From positions 1 through 21,993 of the forward strand of contig CAZDIA010000040.1 in NCBI GenBank assembly GCA_964505385.1: a stretch of DNA of 21,993 nucleotides. Direction: 5' to 3'. The stretch comes from SLJN01 sp964505385 (lineage in GTDB: Bacteria > Bacteroidota > Rhodothermia > Balneolales > Natronogracilivirgulaceae). Both the position numbers and the translations under genes were made by a program. The first letter of the stretch is position 1, and each line of letters begins with the position of its first letter. The notes beneath the pieces are model-generated. The model saw only the letters and a program-made list of their open reading frames with translations. It was not told the DNA's origin and did not search any database. Of this stretch, positions 14,959 to 21,993 are shown in pieces.

Positions 14959-17076
14959 TTTTTTAATCTGTTTAAGATACTCCAATGGACCCGGACCGTA
15001 CACCAATGATTTAACAAGAATATCGATATCCATCCCTAAGGAATGGTTTTGAAGGTAATGCAAATCAAATCTTTTTTTGTCTTCTTCAGTTTTAATACGG
15101 GTTTTGTTTAGTTGAATTAACCCGGTAAGACCATTCCGTTGGCTAAAGCCGGACAATTGTGAGGAATGATCAATTGGTGCACCTACAAAGCTTAAATTGC
15201 CGGCTATTATATGCCGAAGTAACTGGCTCATATTACTAAACCTGTTCCTGTAGATGGGAGTTTTCAGTTTGATTGAATACGGTTTTCCTTTCAGGTCATA
15301 GCTTTTGATGTATTCACTTTTATCACTACGAGCCAAAGATTCAATTAACGAAGGCAGGAGAAAGAGCAAATAAAGCGGGATTGACATCATCAAATCAAAA
15401 GTCCTTTTTGTCAATCGGTTTATTAATGTGTTGTATGAAATATCCAGCTCAATGAGAGGAACATTATCCAGATACTCTACATGTGATTTTCCCAATAAAA
15501 AATCCATATGATATGGAATCAGTTTAACTGTCACATTTTTATCTTTTATTTTCGACAGCGCAAAAAGTAAGTCATCATAAGTTACATCATTTAAAGAAAA
15601 ATAAAGCTGATCAAGGTTATAATCTTCAACTATATTATCGATATTATTGATATTTCCAATTGCTTTTATGCCTTCAGGATTTTCTCTATTGTGATTTGAG
15701 CTATTTGTAATAATTAATCCTGCTAAATCATATTCCCAGTCTACTTTACTCCTGAGCTTTTCTATGAGGGTATTGGTTCGTTCTCCTTGTCCAACAATAG
15801 CTATTCGTTTCCAGATTAATCTCCCTTCTCTTCGCTCCAGGTTTTCAGATTTATTTTGTCTGATGATGAAAGTTAGCACGAGAAAGATTAATCCCAGCAA
15901 AAAACCCAATAAAAATATAAACCTGGAAAAGGCGAGTTCTCTTACAAAGAAAGTTATAACTACTACTCCTGTGTAGGTAAGAAATAGTGATTTTAATTTT
16001 TCTGATAGTAAATAATTTCCGGGTTCATTTTTGCCAATTACTTTCAAAAAGAACAAGTACAAGACACTAAGTATAACATTAATCCACAAAAAGTCTATAT
16101 TATCCCACACAAACACCTCAGAAACCTGATAATCAAACCGGACTATATAACCAATTATCAAAGCTATATTTAATACTGCCACATCAAACAGTATTTGTTT
16201 GACATTATTTATTGTATTAATTGAATATGCAATGGTTTTTTTCAACATTATACCTAAGTAAATTATTACTTTAAACAAAAGTGAGTATTTATGGGTATAA
16301 TGTTTGTCAAAAAACAGGTATAGAGAGTTATTAAAATTTTTTATATAATTTATATTATCTTTTTTAGAACTTTCTCCCTTATAATGCACAACACTGGTAT
16401 AAGGCACGTAATGAATTTCCATGCCTTTTTGATTTACTCGATAGCATAAATCTATATCTTCGGCATACATAAAAAAGCGCTCGTCAAATCCTCCCAGCTC
16501 TTTAAGTACATGTGTTCGGAAAAACATAAATGAGCCGGAAAGCACCGGGATCTTGTTCACCTCATCTTCAGGTAACCAGGACATATAGTATTTTCCAAAA
16601 TGCCGGTTGTTGGGAAATAAGTAAGTAAGCCCCAGTACTTTGTAGATAGACGAACTAATAGTTGGCACCGATCTTCTTGATTCCGGCGCCAAGGTGCCAT
16701 CTGAGTTTAAAATTTTACATCCCGATGCCGCGCACTCAGGTGTCTCATCCATGTACTCCTTCATAACCTGAAGGCAGTTTTCACTAACGATGGTATCGGG
16801 GTTGATCAGTAAGGTATATTCTCCGTCAGCAAGTTCTAATGCCTGATTGTTAGCTCTTCCAAATCCCACATTTTCTTCATTCTCAATGTAGGTTATCTGA
16901 GGATAAAGCTGTTTTAAATAACTTACCGAGCCATCTGCAGAGTTGTTGTCAACCACTATGATCTGAATGCGTAAATACCCCTGTGATTTCTTAATAGAAT
17001 CCAAAAGGTTTGCTACATACTCTTTAACCTTATAATTAACAATTATAATTGTAATCTGGGGATTCTGATCATTCAT
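14953..17076 (-). CDS. Fusion of a GT2 glycosyltransferase and a degenerate polyprenyl sugar-phosphate transferase
   Basis: This 707-residue protein joins two envelope-glycan modules. Residues 1-265 are a GT2 rhamnosyltransferase-like domain: IIIVNYKV, VVDNNSADGS, LINPDT (90-95) and the ED pair in AEDIDLCYR (206-207). Hydrophobic helices lie at about 295-312, 329-344, 365-378 and 385-405. A Rossmann-like domain begins RIAIVGQGERT (424-434). The last 150 residues (from KRTFDLMMSIPLYLLFLLP) align in order with sugar-phosphate transferases: LSFVGAPID for LSLVGPRPE, GLTGLIQL for GITGWAQV, and LQNHSLGMDIDIL. The KFRTM motif is lost, and FSNMSQ (613-618) replaces LDELPQ, removing the catalytic Asp-Glu. 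The GT2 part may be active and the C-terminal part probably acts as an anchor or partner. The start is 5 nt after the neighbouring GT2 gene. Confidence 0.85.
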   Translation of the reverse strand: MNDQNPQITIIIVNYKVKEYVANLLDSIKKSQGYLRIQIIVVDNNSADGSVSYLKQLYPQITYIENEENVGFGRANNQALELADGEYTLLINPDTIVSENCLQVMKEYMDETPECAASGCKILNSDGTLAPESRRSVPTISSSIYKVLGLTYLFPNNRHFGKYYMSWLPEDEVNKIPVLSGSFMFFRTHVLKELGGFDERFFMYAEDIDLCYRVNQKGMEIHYVPYTSVVHYKGESSKKDNINYIKNFNNSLYLFFDKHYTHKYSLLFKVIIYLGIMLKKTIAYSINTINNVKQILFDVAVLNIALIIGYIVRFDYQVSEVFVWDNIDFLWINVILSVLYLFFLKVIGKNEPGNYLLSEKLKSLFLTYTGVVVITFFVRELAFSRFIFLLGFLLGLIFLVLTFIIRQNKSENLERREGRLIWKRIAIVGQGERTNTLIEKLRSKVDWEYDLAGLIITNSSNHNRENPEGIKAIGNINNIDNIVEDYNLDQLYFSLNDVTYDDLLFALSKIKDKNVTVKLIPYHMDFLLGKSHVEYLDNVPLIELDISYNTLINRLTKRTFDLMMSIPLYLLFLLPSLIESLARSDKSEYIKSYDLKGKPYSIKLKTPIYRNRFSNMSQLLRHIIAGNLSFVGAPIDHSSQLSGFSQRNGLTGLIQLNKTRIKTEEDKKRFDLHYLQNHSLGMDIDILVKSLVYGPGPLEYLKQIKKL

Positions 17077-17081
17077 TTTGG

Positions 17082-17729
17082 TTACAATCCAAGCTTATTC
17101 AGGAGGTAATCCATTTTGCCGCGCCAGCCGAGATTATAGCCAAAACTCCCGGCCGTTCCCCTTCCCTTATGATGAATGTATTCATCCACCGGAAAATCTA
17201 TCAATTTAAAACCGCGCTTCTGTGCTTCATTAAAATTCTGAATAACAGGTATACCATGATGTATGAATGGCGGTAATGTTTCATAAGGTTTGGATTTAAT
17301 CATCATATAAGGTGTAACAAGCACAGGAAATCCGTTGGAATCTTTGAAACCTCTCTTATTTATCTTGCGAATTTTCCCGATACCATAATTCATTTCATCG
17401 GATTTCAGTTTTTCCATCATCAATTCCAGAAATCCACCATAATCTGTGCGGGTGTCACTATCGAGAAAAAAAATATAGGGTGAATCTGTCTCCATAACAG
17501 CACGATGCATAGCCGGACCGTGATTGATATTTTTCTCTAAATACAGACTGTCTACGTGATTAAATTCTGATTGAATAGAGTTGATAGTATCAGCACTTTC
17601 CTGATCTGATCCGTTATCAATTATTAGAACAGGCGTTTCAGGATAATAATACTTAAAACTCTTTACTGATTCTCGCAGAAAGATTGGAGTATTAAAGTTA
17701 ACTATAACTACCGTAATATTTTTAGCCAT
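17082..17729 (-). CDS. GT2 family glycosyltransferase
   Basis: This 215-residue soluble glycosyltransferase-fold protein has the GT-A features VVIVNFNTP, LIIDNGSDQES and FFLDSDTRTD (88-97, with the D90-x-D92 metal motif). A late EYIHHKGRGT segment fits the C-terminal part of the family. It is short for GT2 and lacks membrane helices. The acceptor and sugar are unknown. It is followed 5 nt later by the GT2-transferase fusion, so the two are probably one operon acting on the same glycan. A TATCTTA sequence about 50 nt upstream may be its promoter. Confidence 0.85.
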   Translation of the reverse strand: MAKNITVVIVNFNTPIFLRESVKSFKYYYPETPVLIIDNGSDQESADTINSIQSEFNHVDSLYLEKNINHGPAMHRAVMETDSPYIFFLDSDTRTDYGGFLELMMEKLKSDEMNYGIGKIRKINKRGFKDSNGFPVLVTPYMMIKSKPYETLPPFIHHGIPVIQNFNEAQKRGFKLIDFPVDEYIHHKGRGTAGSFGYNLGWRGKMDYLLNKLGL

Positions 17730-18081
17730 CAGCTAAATTTGTCCCTTTAATATTTAGAACCTCATTAAGATACAAAAACACTTTTTGAATACCGTGATTA
17801 TAACCGGCAAAATAAATACCGAAGGTTAAATACTAAAAAGATTTCTGGTTGATAATTTTCAAACTTCTAATTAAAAACGAAATCCAACACCTAACAGTCA
17901 CTTAGTAGTTATAGCGCCCCAACCAGCTCGGGGAACCGTTTGATTGTTGGCCATTGCTCAAGGATGGGCGGCTATGCTGGACAAGTTTTGTTCGTTGTCG
18001 ATTGGCTGTGGTCGCAACTACCATAGATAGATGTGCAATCGTATGCTATCTTTTTATACCGGGGCTACCACGTTGCTTGAG
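17730..18081. other. Gene-free stretch between the glycosyltransferase pair and the rRNA operon
   Basis: The first half (to about 17900) is AT-rich and probably carries the promoter of the glycosyltransferase pair. The second half (about 17905-18060) is clearly richer in G and C and contains only short open frames on both strands without recognisable similarity. It could be a remnant of a mobile element or the far end of the rRNA transcription unit. I cannot assign it. Confidence 0.5.
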
Positions 18082-18119
18082 AAAAAAAAGGCTCTGCTGA
18101 CGGTTGTCAACAGAGCCTT
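18082..18119 (-). terminator. Rho-independent terminator of the rRNA operon
   Basis: On the minus strand the stem AAGGCTCTG pairs with CAGAGCCTT, extended inside by a 4-bp TGAC/GTCA stem beyond one mismatch, and is followed by a run of eight T. It lies 24 nt after the 5S gene. Confidence 0.92.
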
Positions 18120-18143
18120 GGGGATGGGGGATGGGAAGGAGGA

Positions 18144-18258
18144 GATGAGGCGGCGACCTACTCTTCCGCCGGTGTGGCAGTACCATCGGCGCAGGGGAGC
18201 TTAACGGCTGTGTTCGGCATGGGAACAGGTGTGACCTCCCCGCTGTGGCCACCTCATC
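18144..18258 (-). rRNA. rrf: 5S ribosomal RNA
   Basis: The minus strand has the conserved 5S core (CCCATGCCGAACACAG, GCGCCGATGGTACTGC and AGAGTAGGTCGCCGCC). The ends are set by the closing stem GATGAGG(T)GGC with GCCGCCTCATC, giving about 115 nt. It lies about 85 nt downstream of the 23S gene. Confidence 0.95.
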
Positions 18259-18613
18259 AAAAAGGGGGTGAGGAACCTGGGGTGAGTGAGTGGGCGAGCC
18301 GACAAGCAAAGGCCGGTGGGGGAATTGCCGGACAGACCGGATCAACAAAGCCGCAAGGGCGATTAGTACAGCTCGGCTGAATGCATTACTGCACGTGCAC
18401 CTGCTGCCTATCGACCTGGTCATCTGCCAGGGCCCTTAGGGGAATACTTATCTTGGAGTGGGCTTCGCGCTTAGATGCCTTCAGCGGCTTATCCCGGCCG
18501 AACATAGCTACCCTGCGGTGCATGCGACCACACAACAGGTACACTAGCGGTTCGTCCACCCCGGTCCTCTCGTACTAGAGGCAGATCTCCTCAATATTCC
18601 CACGCCCGCAGTA

Positions 18614-18696
<83 letters not shown>

Positions 18697-18700
18697 TCTC

Positions 18701-18802
<102 letters not shown>

Positions 18803-18803
18803 T

Positions 18804-18845
<42 letters not shown>

Positions 18846-18948
18846 ACCGACTTTCGTCCCTGCTCGACCGGTATGTCTCGCAGTCAAGCTCCCTTGTGCC
18901 TTTACACTCACGTCACGATTGCCAACCGTGATGAGGGAACCTTTGTAA

Positions 18949-18993
<45 letters not shown>

Positions 18994-19248
18994 ACCATGC
19001 ACTGTCCCCCGAAGCCCTTCGGGGTTAGAAGCCAACCAGCTTAAGGGTGGTATTTCAAGGATGGCTCCACAGCGACTGGCGCCGCCGCTTCACCGCCTCC
19101 CACCTATCCTGCACATAAGCGGGTCGAATCCAATGCAAAGCTATAGTAAAGGTTCACGGGGTCTTTCCGTCCCACTGCGGGTACTCGGCGTCATCACCGA
19201 GACCACAATTTCACCGAGCTCATGGCCGAGACAGTGCCCAAGTCGTTG

Positions 19249-19336
<88 letters not shown>

Positions 19337-19482
19337 AGTCAAGCGCTTCCCCCGAACGAATCCGGAGTAACGCCCTTCTTTAACCTTCCGGCACCGGGCA
19401 GGTGTCAGGCCCTATACCTCCAGTTGCCTGTTAGCAGAGCCATGTGTTTTTGGTAAACAGTCGCTTGGGCCTCTTCACTGCG

Positions 19483-19508
19483 CCCCCCGACACCGAAGTG
19501 GCGGGGGG
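19483..19508 (-). repeat. GC-rich 23S hairpin with UUCG loop and TGTCGGGG arm
   Basis: On the minus strand a CCCCCC stem, then G, then CAC, closes on a TTCG tetraloop, with the return strand GTG, one mismatch and CGGGGGG. It replaces a variable helix tip of the 23S rRNA between CTTCGGGAGAAGG and GCAGTGAAGAGGCCC. The TGTCGGGG arm recalls the other palindromes, but the stem is mostly plain GC, so relatedness is weak. Confidence 0.4.
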
Positions 19509-20045
19509 GATCCTTCTCCCGAAGTTACGGATCCATTTTGCCGAGTTCCTTAGCCATGAATCACTCGCGCACCTGAGGATACTCTCCTCTCCTACCTGTG
19601 TCGGTTTGCGGTACGGGCACCATCCGATAAACTACGACGCTTTTCTTGGCAGCCGGATTACCCTGACTATCCCTTCAGCCGAAGCCTCCGGGTACTGTCG
19701 GCCTTCAGCCTTAACGGGGCACGGATTTGCCTGTGCCCCGGCCTACAGCCTTCAACGCCTGTTCGTTGCGGCGCGCAGGTGTCACTTCTGCGTCACGCCT
19801 TAGTTTGCCACCGGACGGTGGTACGGGAATATTTAACCCGTTATCCATCAGCCTGCCCCGCCCTGCGGGGATGGCCTTAGGTCCCGACTAACCCTGATCC
19901 GACGAGCGTTGATCAGGAACCCTCGGGTTTGCGGTGGACGGGATTCTCACCCGTCTTGTCGTTACTCATGCCTACAGTTTCGCTTCCAGCAGCTCCACCA
20001 CCCCTCCCGGGACGACTTCGGCGCCACTGCAATGCTCCCCTACCG

Positions 20046-20068
20046 CCCCCGACACGAGGTGTCGGAGA
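20046..20068 (-). repeat. CCGACAC/GTGTCGG hairpin in a variable 23S helix
   Basis: CCGACAC (20049-20055) and GTGTCGG (20059-20065) form a 7-bp perfect stem with a 3-nt loop, just before GGTAGGGGAGC in the rRNA sense. In E. coli this is a variable stem of unrelated sequence. The core matches the palindrome in the tRNA relic. Confidence 0.55.
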
Positions 20069-20120
20069 CCCGCGGTTTCGGCAGCTGACTTGATGCCCGA
20101 CTATTTTCGACGCCGGGTCG

Positions 20121-20155
<35 letters not shown>

Positions 20156-21206
20156 ATGGCTGCTTCTAAGCCAACCTCCTGGTTGTCTGGGCAACCCAAC
20201 CTCCTTTGTTCAACTAAGTCAGCATTTAGGGGCCTTAACCGGCGGTCTGGGTTGTTTCCCTCTTGCGACCGGACGTTATCACCCGGACGCTGACTGCCAG
20301 CCTCGCAGCTGCGGCATTCGGAGTTTGGCAAGGTTTGGTAGGCGGTGAAGCCCCCTAGCCTAATCAGTGCTCTACCTCCGCAGCCCAGCGGCTAACGCTA
20401 TACCTAAATATATTTCGGGGAGAACGAGCTATTTCCAAGTTCGATTAGCTTTTCACTGCTATCCACAGCTCATCCGATGGCTTTTCAACGCCAGGCGGTG
20501 CGGGCCTCCACCGGGTGTTACCCCAGCTTCACCCTGGCCATGGATAGATCACTTGGTTTCGCGTCTGCCCCGTCGTACTACCCGCCCTGTTCAGACTCGC
20601 TTTCGCTGCGGCTCCTCCCCAGAAGGGATTAACCTCGCACGACAGGAGCAACTCGTAGGCTCATTATCCAAAAGGCACGCCGTCACCCCGACCCTCATTT
20701 CGGCTGCCAGCCCCGACCGGTGTTTTTGGGGGTTTCGCTGGCGCGTAACCTCCTCAAACTTCCCGACTTCCGGGGGATGGCATCCCAAATGAGGGCCGAG
20801 ACTCCGACCGCTTGTAAGCACACGGTTTCAGGTACTGTTGCACTCGCCGTCTCGGCGTTCTTTGCACCTTTCCCTCACGGTACTGGTTCACTATCGGTCA
20901 CCAACTCGTATTTAGCCTTGCCGGATGGTGCCGGCCGGTTCACGCAGGGTTTCTCCGGCCCCGCGCTACTCAGGATCCCGCCTGGCTGTCCTGCCCCTTC
21001 GCGTACAGGACTGTCACCTTCTGCGGTCGAGCTTTCCAGACTCGTTCCGCTCGGGGTGGCCAGCCGTTATGGCGGTCCTACAACCCCGGCCTTGCCGAAG
21101 CAAAACCGGTTTGGGCTACTCCCCGTTCGCTCGCCACTACTTGGGGAATCACTCGTTGTTTTCTTTTCCTGCCCCTACTGAGATGTTTCAGTTCGAAGCG
21201 TTCGCC

Positions 21207-21228
21207 TCCCCGACATTATTGTCGGGGA
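21207..21228 (-). repeat. 22-nt perfect palindromic hairpin forming 23S helix H10
   Basis: TCCCCGACA (21207-21215) and TGTCGGGGA (21220-21228) form a 9-bp stem with a 4-nt loop. It is flanked by sequence aligning with E. coli nt about 148-180 (ending GAGGCGAAC), so it occupies the peripheral helix H10. It has the same size and core as the hairpin in the tRNA-Ile relic at 21794-21815. Confidence 0.65.
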
Positions 21229-21466
21229 TACCGCCGGCCGTAGCCAGCAGTGGGTTGCCCCATTCGGACATCCGCGGATCACAGCTTTTTTGCAGCTCCC
21301 CGCAGCTTATCGCAGCTTTACACGTCCTTCATCGCCGGTTGGTGCCTAGGCATCCACCGTGTGCCGTAACTTGCTTTCATGATTCGGCCTGTCCAACAAG
21401 ACACCCCGCACCCGCAGGGGCCTTGCCGGCCATTTGCTCGTTTGCTCGCTTTACTCACATTCACCT

Positions 21467-21478
21467 TGTCAAAGAACC
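21467..21478 (-). promoter_or_regulatory. boxA-like antitermination site upstream of 23S
   Basis: The minus strand reads GGTTCTTTGACA, close to the E. coli boxA (TGCTCTTTAACA) and to the leader motif common before 23S in Bacteroidota. In E. coli the Nus factors bind here to prevent early termination of rRNA synthesis. Confidence 0.6.
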
Positions 21479-21487
21479 TCACCTTGT

Positions 21488-21535
21488 CCGCCTCAGGGAA
21501 TCGAACCCCAATCCGGCCCCAACATCGGCCGGCGG
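21488..21535 (-). pseudogene. Probable tRNA relic (T-arm and acceptor remnant)
   Basis: The minus strand contains GGGGTTCGATTCCC, a canonical TTCGATT T-loop on a short stem. It is preceded by a GGCC/GGCC hairpin and enclosed by CCGCC (21531-21535) and GGCGG (21488-21492), which could be acceptor remnants. No D-arm or anticodon arm of normal form fits between them. It lies between two boxA-like motifs, as if a third spacer tRNA with its trailing boxA had decayed. Confidence 0.5.
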
Positions 21536-21550
21536 TCATGTTATGATCGT

Positions 21551-21563
21551 CTGTAAAGAACCT
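21551..21563 (-). promoter_or_regulatory. Second boxA-like motif, immediately after tRNA-Ala
   Basis: The minus strand reads AGGTTCTTTACAG, sharing GGTTCTTT with the motif at 21467-21478. It starts 3 nt after the tRNA-Ala 3' end. Two copies about 85 nt apart flank the tRNA relic. Confidence 0.45.
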
Positions 21564-21566
21564 ACG

Positions 21567-21640
21567 TGGAGCTAACCGGATTCGAACCGGTGACCTCCTG
21601 CTTGCAAGGCAGGCGCTCTAGCCAACTGAGCTATAGCCCC
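21567..21640 (-). tRNA. tRNA-Ala (anticodon TGC)
   Basis: The 74-nt cloverleaf has acceptor GGGGCTA/TAGCTCC, D-arm GCTC...GAGC, anticodon arm CCTGC-CTTGCAA-GCAGG with anticodon TGC, and T-arm around TTCGAAT. The 3' CCA is not encoded (ACGT follows), so it must be added after transcription. It is the second spacer tRNA, after tRNA-Ile. Confidence 0.97.
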
Positions 21641-21665
21641 AATTCGCCGACGCGCCCGCCCCCGG

Positions 21666-21739
<74 letters not shown>

Positions 21740-21766
21740 GCTTACAGGCTGTATCACGGCAGTCGA

Positions 21767-21842
21767 GCAGCCAGCAGCCCAACGCTGCGACCTTCCCGAC
21801 ATATCCATGTCGGGACGCTCTAACCACCTCAGCTACAAGCCC
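21767..21842 (-). pseudogene. tRNA-Ile relic with the anticodon arm replaced by a palindrome
   Basis: From its 5' end (21842) the minus strand repeats the true tRNA-Ile: the 30 bases at 21816-21845 match 21713-21742 with one mismatch, a C-to-G change that breaks the D-stem. The next 22 bases (21794-21815) are a perfect hairpin, TCCCGACAT and ATGTCGGGA around GGAT, in place of the 17-nt anticodon arm. After it AGGTCGCAG resumes, matching the tRNA-Ile again. The T-arm is then a GCAGC/GCTGC stem with a GTTGG loop instead of TTCAACT, and no acceptor 3' strand (CAAGCCC) follows. It therefore cannot fold as a working tRNA. Confidence 0.8.
21794..21815. repeat. 22-nt palindromic hairpin within the tRNA-Ile relic
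   Basis: TCCCGACAT and ATGTCGGGA form a perfect 9-bp stem with a 4-nt loop. Its boundaries coincide exactly with those of the replaced anticodon arm. It shares the CCCGACA/TGTCGGG core with 21207-21228 and, in degenerate form, with 62-137. Confidence 0.75.
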
Positions 21843-21940
21843 GCTCCCGGCCCTGCAGCCCGGCATGAGCGCCGCTCCTCAGGCCGGCGGCTAACATTGA
21901 GAAGATCGCATAGCTGTAAGGCAAGCCGACAAGCTACGCT

Positions 21941-21993
<53 letters not shown>

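Noticed and set aside
17905..18060. Short minus-strand frame of about 40 codons beginning MVVATTANRQ
   Set aside because: It is too short, lacks a recognisable domain and start context, and could be chance in GC-richer DNA.

Overview
The window looks like chromosomal DNA from a Bacteroidota/Rhodothermota/Balneolota-type bacterium, with Balneolaceae my best guess. The evidence is the sequence style: promoter -7 boxes of the TATCTTT(G/A) type, few Shine-Dalgarno sequences, an rRNA operon with a GGTTCTTTGACA-like boxA, and DUF4199/DUF2085/DUF2007 genes beside cdsA. The assignment is inferred from motifs and gene content; no database search was possible.

Layout. 1-391: intergenic DNA with a REP-like palindromic element. 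392-1846 (+): a pyridine-nucleotide transhydrogenase-like flavoprotein, convergent with aspS (2069-3871, -). 3872-4202: AT-rich divergent promoter region. 4203-4853 (+): an orphan NarL/LuxR-type response regulator with its own terminator. 5069-11488 (-): a tight gene string reading accA, acyl-CoA thioesterase, nadC, DUF2085, DUF4199, CPBP protease, DUF2007, cdsA and a TIGR01777 epimerase-like gene, with overlapping starts and stops. It joins malonyl-CoA supply, NAD synthesis and phospholipid head-group activation to small membrane proteins of unknown role. 11550-13744 (-): a polyprenol-phosphate-mannose-synthase-like glycosyltransferase and a polyprenyl-phosphate sugar-phosphate transferase. 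13828-14958 (+): tgt (queuosine). 14953-17729 (-): a two-gene glycosyltransferase unit, one gene being a fusion of a GT2 domain to a degenerate sugar-phosphate transferase. 17730-18081: no recognisable gene. 18082-21993 (-): the 3' part of an rRNA operon, in transcription order 16S (3' tip only), a tRNA-Ile relic, tRNA-Ile(GAT), tRNA-Ala(TGC), a second tRNA relic with boxA motifs, 23S, 5S and a strong terminator.

The most unusual signals are in the rRNA operon. A partial copy of tRNA-Ile lies upstream of the real one, and its 17-nt anticodon arm is replaced, exactly at the arm boundaries, by a perfect 22-nt palindromic hairpin with core CCCGACA/TGTCGGG. A hairpin with the same core and size forms a peripheral helix near the 5' end of the 23S rRNA, a related stem sits in a second variable 23S helix, and a degenerate version lies in the REP-like element at the window start. 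The second notable item is the GT2-pseudo-transferase fusion, which has lost the Asp-Glu pair that its intact neighbour at 12320-13744 keeps.
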